NCBI RefSeq assembly: GCF_000422745.1
Contig: NZ_AUGQ01000011.1
Coordinates: 22,896 to 86,895, forward strand
Length of the DNA stretch: 64,000 nucleotides
From: Microbacterium gubbeenense DSM 15944
Lineage (GTDB): Bacteria; Actinomycetota; Actinomycetes; Actinomycetales; Microbacteriaceae
Direction: 5' to 3'
The translations under genes and the position numbers were made by a program. Below, one piece after another: positions 17,353 to 25,713 of this stretch. Numbering within the stretch: the first letter of the stretch is position 1; each line of letters begins with the position of its first letter. The notes under the pieces were generated by a model. The model had not been told where the DNA came from, made no database searches, and worked only from the letters and a program-made list of their open reading frames with translations.

Positions 17353-18411
17353 ATGACAGCCGTCCCGATCGTCCTGGCAGAGCGCGCGGATCTCGCATTC
17401 GCCGATGCGCCGGGATCCGGGCCGCTCGTCGACCGGTTCGGGCGCGTGCACCGCGACCTGCGGATCTCGCTCACTGACCGGTGCTCGCTGCGCTGCACCT
17501 ACTGCATGCCCGAACAGGGCAACGAGTGGCTCGCCCGGCAGAGCATCTTGGGCACCGTCGAGATCGAACGCGTGGCGCGAATCGCCGCGTCGCTCGGCAT
17601 CTCGACGTTCCGCCTCACGGGCGGCGAGCCGCTGCTCCGGCGCGACCTGGAGGAGGTCATCGGCCGGCTGTCGGCGCTTGAAACCCCCGATGGGCCCGTC
17701 GAGATCGCCATGACGACGAACGCGATCGGCCTGGATGAGCGGCTGCCGCGGCTCATCGACGCGGGGCTCGGCCGGCTCAACATCTCGGTCGACACGATCC
17801 GCGCCGACCGGTTCTCCGACCTCACGAGGCGCGACCGTCTGGGCGACGTGCTGGCGGGGATCCGCGCCGCATCGGAATCGGCGCTCACGCCGCTGAAGCT
17901 CAACGCCGTCGCCATGCGGGGCGTCAACGACGACGAGCTGGCGGATCTCGTGCAGTTCGCGATCGACCACGGCGCCCAGATGCGGTTCATCGAGCAGATG
18001 CCGCTTGACGCGGGGCACACGTGGGACCGCGCGCGGATGGTCACGCGGGACGAGATCCTCGAGGCGCTCGCCGAGCGCTGGGAGCTGACGGCGGTTCCCG
18101 GCCGGGGCGGCGCCCCCGCCGAATCCTGGCGCCTCGACGGATCCGCGCACACCGTTGGCGTCATCGCATCGGTCACCGCGCCGTTCTGCGGCGCGTGCGA
18201 TCGGGTGCGCCTGACGGCCGACGGTCAGATGCGCAACTGCCTGTTCTCGAACAGCGAGTTCGACCTCGTGCCGATTCTGCGCGGCGGCGGATCCGATGCC
18301 GACATCGAAGACCTGCTGCGGCGCTGCATCTGGAAGAAGCTGCCGGGGCACGCGATCAACGACCCCAGCTTCCTCCAGCCCGCGAGAGGGATGAACGCGA
18401 TCGGCGGCTAG
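17353..18411 (+). CDS. moaA: GTP 3',8-cyclase MoaA
   Basis: Radical SAM enzyme of 352 residues for the first step of molybdopterin synthesis. The SAM cluster cysteines are C44, C48 and C51 in 'CSLRCTYCMPEQ'. The second 4Fe-4S site is 'FCGACDRVRL' plus 'RNCLFS' near residues 279-296. The protein ends in the conserved 'GMNAIGG' Gly-Gly tail needed for catalysis. The start 'agatgacagcc' follows a GGGG ribosome binding site. It is divergent from moeB, and its TAG stop shares a CTAG tetranucleotide with the convergent map stop. Confidence 0.96.
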   Translation: MTAVPIVLAERADLAFADAPGSGPLVDRFGRVHRDLRISLTDRCSLRCTYCMPEQGNEWLARQSILGTVEIERVARIAASLGISTFRLTGGEPLLRRDLEEVIGRLSALETPDGPVEIAMTTNAIGLDERLPRLIDAGLGRLNISVDTIRADRFSDLTRRDRLGDVLAGIRAASESALTPLKLNAVAMRGVNDDELADLVQFAIDHGAQMRFIEQMPLDAGHTWDRARMVTRDEILEALAERWELTAVPGRGGAPAESWRLDGSAHTVGVIASVTAPFCGACDRVRLTADGQMRNCLFSNSEFDLVPILRGGGSDADIEDLLRRCIWKKLPGHAINDPSFLQPARGMNAIGG

Positions 18412-19175
18412 GCCTGCGACAGGATCAGGGGCCCGTCGGCGGTGATCGCGATCGTGTGCTCGCTGTGCGCGCCGCGGGATCCGTCGGCGCTCTTGAGCGT
18501 CCAGCCGTCGCCCTCATCGGTGATGAGCTTGTCGGTCGTCTGCAGGAACCACGGCTCGATCGCGACGACGAGGCCGGGCTTCAGCGGAAAGCCGCGCCCA
18601 GCGCGCCCGTTGTTCGGAATGTGCGGGTCGCCGTGCATCGTGCGGCCGACGCCGTGGCCGCCGAAGTCGGTGTTGATCTTCAGGCCCTCGGCGTGCGCGA
18701 TCTCCGCGATCGCGGCCGAGATGTCGCCGACCTTGCCGCCGGGCTGGGCGGCGGCGATACCCGCCGCGAGGGCGCGCTCGGTCGTGTCGATGAGCCTGAG
18801 ATCCTCGTCGCGCGGCGTGCCGACGACGAACGAGACGGCGGAGTCGGCGACCCAGCCGTTCACGGACACCGCGAAGTCGAGGGTGACGAGGTCGCCGTCC
18901 TGGATGCGGTAGTCGAACGGCTTTCCGTGCAGCACGGCGTCGTTGATCGAGGTGCAGATCACGTAGCCGAACGGGCCGGATCCGAACGAGGGCGCGTAGT
19001 CGAGGTAGCAGCTCTCGGCGCCCGCGGCGCGGATCAGCTCGTGGGCGCGACGGTCGATGTCGAGCAGGTTCGTGCCGACCTTCGTCTCACCGCGGAGGGT
19101 CTTGAGCGTCTCGGCGACGAATCGGCCAGCAGGCCGCATCTCGTCGATCTCCGCGGGCGTGCGCAACTCGATCAT
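18408..19175 (-). CDS. map: Type I methionine aminopeptidase
   Basis: A 255-residue methionine aminopeptidase that removes the initiator Met from nascent proteins. Metal-binding elements of the pita-bread fold are visible: 'LVTLDFAVSVNGWVADSAVS' (two Asp), 'GGHGVGRTMHGDPHIPN' (His), 'PGLVVAIEPWF' (Glu) and 'AHSEHTIAIT' (Glu). The ATG at 19175 is preceded by 'aaaggaat'. An in-frame upstream extension overlaps the rplS leader and is rejected. The gene is divergent from rplS and convergent with moaA. Confidence 0.96.
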   Translation of the reverse strand: MIELRTPAEIDEMRPAGRFVAETLKTLRGETKVGTNLLDIDRRAHELIRAAGAESCYLDYAPSFGSGPFGYVICTSINDAVLHGKPFDYRIQDGDLVTLDFAVSVNGWVADSAVSFVVGTPRDEDLRLIDTTERALAAGIAAAQPGGKVGDISAAIAEIAHAEGLKINTDFGGHGVGRTMHGDPHIPNNGRAGRGFPLKPGLVVAIEPWFLQTTDKLITDEGDGWTLKSADGSRGAHSEHTIAITADGPLILSQA

Positions 19176-19262
19176 GGAATTCCTTTCGCGTGTCCGACCA
19201 TTGTCGCGCACCCGCCCGGGTGCGCGCTGATCCCGGCGTTTCGCGTCGGTCGCCGGATGTGG

Positions 19263-19268
19263 CAGAAT
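19263..19268 (+). promoter_or_regulatory. Putative -10 element of the rplS promoter
   Basis: The hexamer cagaat within 'ggcagaatagatc' resembles an actinobacterial -10 box. It lies about 160 bases upstream of rplS, which leaves a long transcribed leader. A convincing -35 hexamer is not seen. The neighbouring minus-strand map gene starts at 19175, so this gap must hold divergent promoters. Confidence 0.3.
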
Positions 19269-19279
19269 AGATCTTCGTG

Positions 19280-19428
19280 CCGTGATCGGTGCGCCCGTTG
19301 GTGCACCAGGTTTCGACTCTGCCACAGGGGAGTCGAGGGAGGATCCGCGAGGATCGCCTCACGAGCACCGCTCTTCTTTCTTCCTTTTCACGCGGCCGAC
19401 CTGTGGCGACTGCAGAGAGCGATTCATC
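19280..19428 (+). promoter_or_regulatory. Structured 5' leader of rplS (candidate ribosomal protein leader)
   Basis: Three successive hairpins can be drawn. GGTGC at 19288-19292 pairs with GCACC at 19303-19307. TCGACTC at 19313-19319 pairs with GAGTCGA at 19330-19336. GATCC at 19342-19346 pairs with GGATC at 19351-19355 across a GCGA (GNRA-type) tetraloop. A pyrimidine-rich single-stranded tract follows before the start codon. Leaders of this type upstream of ribosomal protein genes often mediate autogenous control. No known family is assigned here. Confidence 0.4.
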
Positions 19429-19779
19429 ATGAACATCATCGATGCCGTCGACGCAGCCTCGCTGCGCACCGACATCCCCGCGTTCGGCCCGGGCGACACC
19501 GTCAAGGTGCACGTCAACATCATCGAGGGCAGCCGCTCGCGCGTTCAGGTGTTCCAGGGCGTCGTGCTCGGCCGTCAGGGCGCGGGCCTCGGCGAGACCT
19601 TCACGGTCCGCAAGGTCAGCTTCCAGGTGGGCGTCGAGCGCATGTTCCCGGTGCACTCGCCCGTCATCGAGAAGATCGAGCGCGTCAGCCGCGGCGACGT
19701 GCGCCGCGCGAAGATCTACTACCTGCGCGGTCTCACCGGCAAGAAGGCGAAGATCCGCGAGAAGCGCGACAACGCCTGA
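19429..19779 (+). CDS. rplS: 50S ribosomal protein L19
   Basis: A 116-residue large-subunit ribosomal protein located at the subunit interface. Family signatures are '[20 protein letters not shown]', '[20 protein letters not shown]' and the C-terminal '[18 protein letters not shown]'. The ATG at 19429 gives the normal length; the 49-codon upstream extension of the frame lies in the leader and is not coding. rpsP and rimM, usual neighbours, are not adjacent. A strong terminator follows 20 bases after the stop. Confidence 0.97.
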   Translation: MNIIDAVDAASLRTDIPAFGPGDTVKVHVNIIEGSRSRVQVFQGVVLGRQGAGLGETFTVRKVSFQVGVERMFPVHSPVIEKIERVSRGDVRRAKIYYLRGLTGKKAKIREKRDNA

Positions 19780-19798
19780 TCTCCGATCAGATTCATAG

Positions 19799-19840
19799 AG
19801 ATCGCCCCGTGACGCCTGCGTCACGGGGCGATCTTCTTGT
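19799..19840 (+). terminator. Intrinsic terminator after rplS
   Basis: A perfect 16-bp stem pairs agatcgccccgtgacg (19799-19814) with cgtcacggggcgatct (19819-19834) around a cctg tetraloop. It is followed by the T-rich 'tcttgt'. It separates rplS from lepB, although lepB starts only 22 bases after the stem, so lepB needs either read-through or its own promoter. Confidence 0.85.
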
Positions 19841-19855
19841 GGGAACCTGGAGCCG

Positions 19856-20587
19856 ATGACAAGCGAATCACCGACCTCGCCGCCCGCCCGACCGCCTCGG
19901 GGCCGGGGTGCGCTGGCGTTCGTGCGCGACGTCATCGTCATCGTCGTCGTCGCGGTGCTCGTCTCGGTGCTCATCAAGGCCTTCGTCGTGCGATCGTTCT
20001 ACATCCCCTCCGCCTCGATGGAGCAGACGCTGATGGTCGACGACAAGATCCTCGTCGACGAGCTCACGGTCGATTGGACCGGATACGAGCGCGGCGATGT
20101 CGTCGTGTTCGAAGATCCGGGCGGGTGGCTGGAGGGCGCCGAGACCGAACCGCCCGGTGGGATCACCGGCGCGATCGACTGGGCGCTAAATGCCGTTGGC
20201 CTGTCCGCATCCGACTCCGAGGACCACCTCGTCAAGCGCATCATCGGCATGCCCGGCGACCACGTCCAGTGCTGCAACCAGCTCGGGCAGGTGACGGTGA
20301 ACGGCGCCGGAATCGACGAGCTCGACTACCTCAACCTGCCGGACGGATCCACGCTCGCCTCGACGCAGGACTTCGACGTGACGGTGCCCGAGGGGGCCGT
20401 CTGGGTCATGGGTGACAACCGCAACAGGTCGCGCGACTCGCGGTACCACAACGAGCAGCCCGGCGGCGGCTTCGTGCCGATCGACAAGATCGTCGGGCGG
20501 GTCGTGCTGCGCACTTGGCCGCTCGACCGGTTCGGCACGCTCGAACACTCGACGGCCGCCGTGGGCGTTCCGGACGCGGCTCAGTGA
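19856..20587 (+). CDS. lepB: Signal peptidase I
   Basis: A 243-residue membrane-anchored serine protease that cleaves Sec/Tat signal peptides outside the membrane. One membrane span lies near residues 20-42. The catalytic Ser is in 'YIPSASMEQTL' just after it, and the Lys is in 'HLVKRIIGMPGDHV'. Box E 'VMGDNRNRSRDSRY' is intact. The region between boxes contains an acidic loop and a Cys pair in 'DHVQCCNQLG'. The stop overlaps the GTG of rnhB. Confidence 0.95.
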   Translation: MTSESPTSPPARPPRGRGALAFVRDVIVIVVVAVLVSVLIKAFVVRSFYIPSASMEQTLMVDDKILVDELTVDWTGYERGDVVVFEDPGGWLEGAETEPPGGITGAIDWALNAVGLSASDSEDHLVKRIIGMPGDHVQCCNQLGQVTVNGAGIDELDYLNLPDGSTLASTQDFDVTVPEGAVWVMGDNRNRSRDSRYHNEQPGGGFVPIDKIVGRVVLRTWPLDRFGTLEHSTAAVGVPDAAQ

Positions 20588-21246
20588 GCCCGGTCGCACC
20601 CACCCTCGAGCTCGAGACGCGGCTGCTCGACGAGGCGCCATTGCTGTTCGGCCTCGACGAGGTCGGTCGGGGCGCGCTGGCCGGACCGGTAACGGTCGGC
20701 GCCGCGGTCATCGACTCCTCGGCGTTGCGAGCCGGCGTGCCCGAGGGGCTGCGCGACTCGAAGCTCGTCACCGAGAAGAGGCGGCCGCAGGTCGCCGAGC
20801 GCACGGCCGCCTGGGTGCGCGGCACGGGGCTCGGGTGGGCGACGCCCGGCGAGGTCGACGAGGTCGGCATCATCGGCGCGCTCGGCCTGGCGGCGACCCG
20901 CGCGCTCGAGACCCTGCGCTCGCGCGGCTTCGATCCGGCGGAAGGGATCAGCCTGCTCGACGGCAACCACGACTATCTCTCGCGGATCGCGCTGCCGAGC
21001 CTCGGGAAGATCGACGTGCGCACCGTCATCAAGGGCGACCGCGACCAGGCCGTCATCTCCGCGGCCTCGATCGCGGCGAAGGTCTCGCGGGATGCCCTGA
21101 TGGTCGATCTGCACGACCAGCACGAGGCGTACGCGTGGAACCGCAACAAGGGATACGCGAGCGCGGCCCATCGCGCGGCCATCGACGCGCACGGGCTCAC
21201 GAACCACCATCGGCGGTCGTGGGCGATCGGCCCGGCGCTGACCTGA
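20584..21246 (+). CDS. rnhB: Ribonuclease HII
   Basis: A 220-residue RNase HII that removes ribonucleotides misincorporated into DNA. Catalytic acidic residues are visible in 'GLDEVGRGALAGPV' (Asp, Glu), 'SLLDGNHDYL' (Asp) and 'KGDRDQAVISAASIAAKVSR' (Asp). The GTG at 20584 overlaps the lepB stop; the longer upstream frame lies inside lepB and is discarded. The rnhB-DUF2469-yraN order that follows is conserved in actinobacteria. Confidence 0.95.
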   Translation: MSPVAPTLELETRLLDEAPLLFGLDEVGRGALAGPVTVGAAVIDSSALRAGVPEGLRDSKLVTEKRRPQVAERTAAWVRGTGLGWATPGEVDEVGIIGALGLAATRALETLRSRGFDPAEGISLLDGNHDYLSRIALPSLGKIDVRTVIKGDRDQAVISAASIAAKVSRDALMVDLHDQHEAYAWNRNKGYASAAHRAAIDAHGLTNHHRRSWAIGPALT

Positions 21247-21273
21247 GGCGAAGCCTCGTAGGATGGAACGACC

Positions 21274-21600
21274 ATGGATGAAGATGCATTTGAGGACTTC
21301 GATCGCGAGCTCGAGCTCTCGCTGTATCGCGAGTACCGCGACGTCGTCGGACAGTTCCAGTACGTGGTCGAGACCGAGCGCCGCTTCTACCTTGCCAACG
21401 ACGTCAACGTCGTTCGGCACGACACCGAGCACGACTTCTACTTCGAGCTCACGATGCGCGACGTATGGGTGTGGGACATCTACCGCGCCGACCGCTTCGT
21501 GACGTCGGTGCGGGTGCTCACGTTCAAGGACGTCAACGTCGAAGAGCTCTCGCGGCGCGACTTCGAGCTGCCCGACGACCTGTCGATCGGCAAGCCCTGA
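21274..21600 (+). CDS. DUF2469 family protein
   Basis: A 108-residue acidic protein beginning 'MDEDAFEDFDRELELSLYRE' and containing 'VETERRFYLANDVNVVRH' and 'RVLTFKDVNVEELSRRDFEL'. This pattern is characteristic of the actinobacterial DUF2469 family, whose gene is almost always beside rnhB and yraN. There is no membrane span and no catalytic motif, and the function is unknown. A possible -10 box (taggat) lies about 15 bases before the start, after a 27-base gap from rnhB. Confidence 0.93.
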   Translation: MDEDAFEDFDRELELSLYREYRDVVGQFQYVVETERRFYLANDVNVVRHDTEHDFYFELTMRDVWVWDIYRADRFVTSVRVLTFKDVNVEELSRRDFELPDDLSIGKP

Positions 21601-21653
21601 CGACGCGCTCAGCGCGCTAACATTCGCGGATCTTCCGGATCCGTCCACACCAT

Positions 21654-21669
21654 CCGCGTGATCACGCGG
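21654..21669. repeat. 16-bp perfect palindrome upstream of yraN
   Basis: The sequence ccgcgtgatcacgcgg is its own reverse complement. It lies in the 112-base gap between the DUF2469 gene and yraN, and a second small hairpin (gcccg-aaa-cgggc type) follows it. It could be a transcription factor site or part of a weak terminator. Confidence 0.45.
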
Positions 21670-21712
21670 GAGCCCGAAAGCGGGCCCGCGCCGGAAACGG
21701 CACGGTGGGGTC

Positions 21713-22075
21713 ATGTCACACAACCTGACCCTCGGGCGCGCGGGGGAAGAACGCGCCGCGGAACACCTCGTGGGCGAGGGCTACGAGATCGTCGATCGCA
21801 ACTGGCGGTGCTCAGACGGCGAGCTCGACATCGTCGCGGTACGCGGATCCGACATTGCGGTCGTCGAGGTCAAGACCCGGTCGTCCACGCGGTACGGGCA
21901 CCCTCTCGAGGCGCTGGACGACAGGAAGACCGCCCGGCTGTGGCGGCTCGCCCACATGTGGGCCCGCGCGCATCCGAATCACGCGCGGGGCCGGCGCGTG
22001 CGCGTCGACGCGATCGCCATCACCGGCGCCGACCCGGCGCGGGCGAGCATCGAGCACCTGAAGGGCATCGGATGA
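21713..22075 (+). CDS. yraN: UPF0102 (YraN) family endonuclease-like protein
   Basis: A 120-residue protein with the restriction-endonuclease-like fold of the YraN/UPF0102 family. The nuclease core is visible as 'GELDIVAVRGSDIAVVEVKT' near residues 40-59, with the Asp...Glu-x-Lys arrangement. It is often linked to natural transformation or repair genes, and here it is directly coupled (ATGA overlap) to the YifB gene and then dprA. The biochemical role remains unproven for the family. Confidence 0.92.
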   Translation: MSHNLTLGRAGEERAAEHLVGEGYEIVDRNWRCSDGELDIVAVRGSDIAVVEVKTRSSTRYGHPLEALDDRKTARLWRLAHMWARAHPNHARGRRVRVDAIAITGADPARASIEHLKGIG

Positions 22076-23607
22076 TCGTCGTGCGCACGTGGGCGGTCGC
22101 GCTCACGGGGCTCAGCGGCGAACTCATCGAGGTCGAGGCCGACATCACGCAGCATCGGCCGGACTTCCGGCTGATCGGCATGCCCGACAAGGCCCTCGGC
22201 GAGGCCGTGCGCCGCGTGATGAACGCGTGCGAGAACAGCGGGCTGTCGCTTCCCGACCGGCGCCTGACGGTGAACCTCTCGCCCGCGAGCCTGCCGAAGC
22301 AGGGGTCAGGCTTCGACCTTGCCGTTGCCCTCGCCGCCGTCGCGACCGACGGGCGGCTCGATCCGTCGTCGCTCGCGCGCACGGTGCACATCGGCGAGCT
22401 CGGGCTCGACGGCCGCGTCCGGGCCGTCGCGGGGGTGCTGCCCTCGGTCATCGCCGCGGTGTCCGCCGGCCGGGACCGCGTGGTCGTGCCGGCCGATAAC
22501 GCCGACGAGGCGCGGCTCGTCACGGGCGCGGACGTGATCGCCGTGCGCACGCTCGCCGAGGCCGCCCGCCTGCACGGGGCCGAGGTCGACGATCAGGTGC
22601 TGACCGCCGATGAGCCGCCCGAGGCCCGCCCGGAGCCGGCGCCGAGCGAGCCGCCCCCGGGCGACCTCGCGGACGTCGTCGGACAGCCCGAGGCGGTCGA
22701 GGCGCTGCTCGTCGCGGCCGCGGGAGGCCATCATCTGCTCATGTCCGGGCCGCCGGGCGCGGGGAAGACGATGCTCGCACGCCGGCTTCCGGGCATCCTC
22801 CCGGCGCTCGACGACGAGGCCGCGCTCGAGGTCGCGTCGGTCAGGTCGCTCGCGGGGCGGGCAGTTTCCTCGCTCTCGCGCGTGCCGCCGTTCGAGGCGC
22901 CGCACCACTCCGCGACGCTGGCGGCGCTCGTCGGCGGGGGATCCCGCAGGGCGAGCCCCGGCGCGATCGCGCGTGCGTCGCGCGGCGTGCTGTTCATCGA
23001 CGAGGTCGCCGAGGCGCCGCGCTCGCTGCTCGACGCGCTCCGGCAGCCGCTCGAGCACGGGTCGATCTCCATCCACCGTGTGGGGTTCACCGCGAGCTTC
23101 CCGGCGCGGTTCCAGCTCGTGCTGGCCATGAACCCGTGCCCGTGCGGCGAGTTCGGCGTGGTCGGCGGCACCTGCACCTGTTCGCCCGCCGACGTGCGCC
23201 GATACGCGGGCAAGATCTCGGGCCCGCTGCGCGACCGGGTCGACATCGACCTGCGGCTGCAGCGGGTCTCGCGGCTCGACGGCGCGACGGGGCGCCGAAC
23301 CTCGAGCGACGAGGCGCGCTCCCGGGTCGTCGCCGCGCGCGAGCGCGCCGCCGAACGGCTCGCGGATACCCCGTGGCGCACGAACGCCGAGACGACCGGC
23401 ACGTGGCTGCGCGACGGGCCGTACGCGCTGTCCGGCCCGCCTCGATACTCGCTCGAGTCGGCGCTGAGCCGCGGCGTGCTGACCCTGCGCGCGCACGACC
23501 GCGTGCTGCGGGTGGCGTGGACGATCGCCGACTTGGCCGGGCGAGAGACGCCGACGGCGGCGGACGTGGGCCGGGCGCTGTTCCTCAAGAAGGGAGTCAC
23601 CTCATGA
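22072..23607 (+). CDS. YifB family Mg chelatase-like AAA ATPase
   Basis: A 511-residue protein with an N-terminal ChlI-type domain ('LSPASLPKQGSGFDLAVALA' near residues 68-87) followed by an AAA+ Mg-chelatase domain. Walker A is 'SGPPGAGKTML' near 225, Walker B is 'GVLFIDEVAEAPRSLLDALR', and 'ALNPCPCG'-like Cys motifs are present as 'AMNPCPCGEFG'. The C-terminal region has 'LRAHDRVLRVAWTIADL'. The relative ComM acts as a helicase in natural transformation. It is coupled on both sides, to yraN and dprA. Confidence 0.93.
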   Translation: MIVVRTWAVALTGLSGELIEVEADITQHRPDFRLIGMPDKALGEAVRRVMNACENSGLSLPDRRLTVNLSPASLPKQGSGFDLAVALAAVATDGRLDPSSLARTVHIGELGLDGRVRAVAGVLPSVIAAVSAGRDRVVVPADNADEARLVTGADVIAVRTLAEAARLHGAEVDDQVLTADEPPEARPEPAPSEPPPGDLADVVGQPEAVEALLVAAAGGHHLLMSGPPGAGKTMLARRLPGILPALDDEAALEVASVRSLAGRAVSSLSRVPPFEAPHHSATLAALVGGGSRRASPGAIARASRGVLFIDEVAEAPRSLLDALRQPLEHGSISIHRVGFTASFPARFQLVLAMNPCPCGEFGVVGGTCTCSPADVRRYAGKISGPLRDRVDIDLRLQRVSRLDGATGRRTSSDEARSRVVAARERAAERLADTPWRTNAETTGTWLRDGPYALSGPPRYSLESALSRGVLTLRAHDRVLRVAWTIADLAGRETPTAADVGRALFLKKGVTS

Positions 23608-24752
23608 CTGATCGCCTCAGGATCGACCGGCTGCTGCCTGCCGAGGTGCGCCGGGCCGCGAGATCGTGGCTCGGACCGGGCGATATCGACGACCGGATCG
23701 CGCGCGTCGCCTGGTCGGTGCTCGTCGAGCCGGGCGACGGCATCGCCGGGCAGCTGATCGCGCGCCATGGGCCGGCCGCCGCGCTCGAGGCCATCGCGGG
23801 CGCCGATGCGGACTCAGCCGATATCCGTGCCGCCGCCGATCGCTGGCGACCGCGCTGGGACGCGGGTCTTGTCGCGGGGGCGATCGACGCCGCCGCGCGA
23901 CGTGGGTGCTCGTTCGTCGTCGCGGGAGACGATGGGTGGCCCACGGGGCTCGACGACCTCGGGCCGCACGCTCCGGTGGGGCTCTGGATCCGGGGCGACG
24001 CCGCGGTCCTCACGAGCGCATCCGTCGCCATCGTCGGGGCGCGCGCGGCCACGCCTTACGGAGAGCACGTGGCGGGCAGCCTCGCGAGCGACCTTTCAGC
24101 CGACGGGTTCACGGTCGTGTCCGGCGCGGCCTACGGGATCGACGGCGCCGCTCACGGGTCCGCGCTCGCCGCGGGCGGGCGCACGGCGGCCTTCGTCGCG
24201 GGCGGCGCAGACCGCGTGTATCCGTCCGGGCACGCGAACCTCCTGCAGCAGATCGCCGCGAGCGGCGCGGTCGTCGCGGAGTGTCCGCCCGGCACCACGC
24301 CGACGCGCTGGCGATTTCTCGCACGCAATCGGAACATCGCTGCCGCAACTCTCGGCACCGTCGTGGTCGAGGCGGGCGCCCGCAGCGGCAGCATCAACAC
24401 GGCTGGGCACGCGGGCACCCTCGGCCGGCCCCTCGGCGCAGTGCCGGGACCAGTCACGAGCTCGACGTCGTCCGGGTGCCACCGCTTGCTGCGCGAATAC
24501 GACGCAGTCTGCGTGACGTGCGCCGCCGACGTGAGAGAGCTCGTCGGCGCGGGCACGGATCCCCAGCCGCTCGTGTACGACTCGCCCGACGCGATCCGGG
24601 TCGGCGACGCGCTCAGCCGCCGGCCGCGCACTCTCGACGATCTCGCCCGGCGCAGCGGCCTCGCGCCCGACGACGTGGCCGCCGTGCTCGGGCTGCTCGC
24701 GCTCGAGGGGCGGGCCGAAGCCCGCGCCGACGGGTGGGTGGGCGCGTCGTAG
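23604..24752 (+). CDS. dprA: DNA-processing protein DprA
   Basis: A 382-residue DprA/Smf protein that binds incoming single-stranded DNA and loads RecA. The Rossmann-like core includes '[20 protein letters not shown]', '[18 protein letters not shown]' and '[20 protein letters not shown]'. The N-terminal part is an HhH/SAM-like extension, and the C-terminal 60 residues form a winged-helix DML1-like domain ('[20 protein letters not shown]'). It overlaps the yifB stop (ATGA), so the three genes form a DNA-uptake-related unit. Confidence 0.95.
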   Translation: MTDRLRIDRLLPAEVRRAARSWLGPGDIDDRIARVAWSVLVEPGDGIAGQLIARHGPAAALEAIAGADADSADIRAAADRWRPRWDAGLVAGAIDAAARRGCSFVVAGDDGWPTGLDDLGPHAPVGLWIRGDAAVLTSASVAIVGARAATPYGEHVAGSLASDLSADGFTVVSGAAYGIDGAAHGSALAAGGRTAAFVAGGADRVYPSGHANLLQQIAASGAVVAECPPGTTPTRWRFLARNRNIAAATLGTVVVEAGARSGSINTAGHAGTLGRPLGAVPGPVTSSTSSGCHRLLREYDAVCVTCAADVRELVGAGTDPQPLVYDSPDAIRVGDALSRRPRTLDDLARRSGLAPDDVAAVLGLLALEGRAEARADGWVGAS

Positions 24753-24801
24753 TGCCGCGTGGCGATCGGGCAGTGACGGCGATCCGCGCGATGCTGGGGG
24801 A

Positions 24802-25701
24802 GTGAGACTGTCCCAGGCGATCGACGCGTACGCGGCGCATCTCGGCGATGTGCGCCGGCTGTCGCCCGCGACGGTGCGCGCCTACCGTGCCGACCTCGTT
24901 GATCTTATGTCGGCGAGCGGCGACATCGACATCCGGGCCGTCGATCTCGGCGGCCTGCGCGACTGGCTGTGGCGCGCGTCGCAGCGCGGAGACGCCCGGT
25001 CGACCCTCGCCCGGCGCACGTCGTCGGCGCGGGGCATGTTCTCGTGGGCGCTCGACAACGAGCTGATCGACGTCGATCCGAGCCTGCGGCTGGTGACGCC
25101 GAAGAAGCCGCAGACGCTGCCGCGGGTCGCCAGTGCGGAGGGCCTCGACGAGCTGCTCGGTCGGGCACAAGCGGCAGCCTCCGAGGGCGATCCGGTGGCG
25201 CTGCGCGACCACGCGATCCTCGAGGCGCTGTACGCGACGGGCATTCGCGTGTCGGAACTGTGCGGGATCGACCTCGACGATCTCGACCTATCGAGCGCGA
25301 CCGCGGTCGTGATGGGCAAGGGATCGAAACAGCGCGTCGTGCCTTTCGGGGCACCCGCCCGCCGGGCGATCGAGGCCTACCTCGCGCGCGGCCGGGGCGC
25401 GCTCGCGGCCCGCGCGGAGACGCCGACACCGGCGGTGTTCCTCGGCGTCCGCGGTGGCCGGGTCGGCCCGCGGACCGTGTACGACCTCGTCGCGCGCAGC
25501 ATCAGCCCGATCGTGGGACAGTCCGCCGGTCCGCACGCGCTGCGCCATTCCGCCGCGACCCACCTGCTCGACGGCGGGGCCGACCTGCGCGCGGTGCAGG
25601 AGCTGCTCGGGCACGCGAGCCTCGGCACGACCCAGGTCTACACCCACGTCTCGAGCGAACGGCTGCGCGCCGCCTACCGCCTCGCGCACCCGCGGGCCTA
25701 G
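24802..25701 (+). CDS. xerC: Tyrosine recombinase XerC
   Basis: A 299-residue site-specific recombinase for resolving chromosome dimers at dif. The N-terminal SAM-like core-binding domain spans about 1-90. The catalytic domain has the first Arg in '[15 protein letters not shown]', the H-x-x-R box in '[19 protein letters not shown]', the second His in '[11 protein letters not shown]' and the Tyr nucleophile in '[10 protein letters not shown]'. The GTG at 24802 follows a GGGGG ribosome binding site. Its location beside dprA and before rpsB is the normal chromosomal xerC locus, not a prophage integrase. Confidence 0.92.
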   Translation: MRLSQAIDAYAAHLGDVRRLSPATVRAYRADLVDLMSASGDIDIRAVDLGGLRDWLWRASQRGDARSTLARRTSSARGMFSWALDNELIDVDPSLRLVTPKKPQTLPRVASAEGLDELLGRAQAAASEGDPVALRDHAILEALYATGIRVSELCGIDLDDLDLSSATAVVMGKGSKQRVVPFGAPARRAIEAYLARGRGALAARAETPTPAVFLGVRGGRVGPRTVYDLVARSISPIVGQSAGPHALRHSAATHLLDGGADLRAVQELLGHASLGTTQVYTHVSSERLRAAYRLAHPRA

Positions 25702-25713
25702 CTCGGCCGGGCA

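Noticed and set aside
24802..25701. Prophage or integrative-element integrase
   Set aside because: The tyrosine recombinase is in the conserved dprA-xerC-rpsB position with no att-like repeats or phage genes, so it is XerC.
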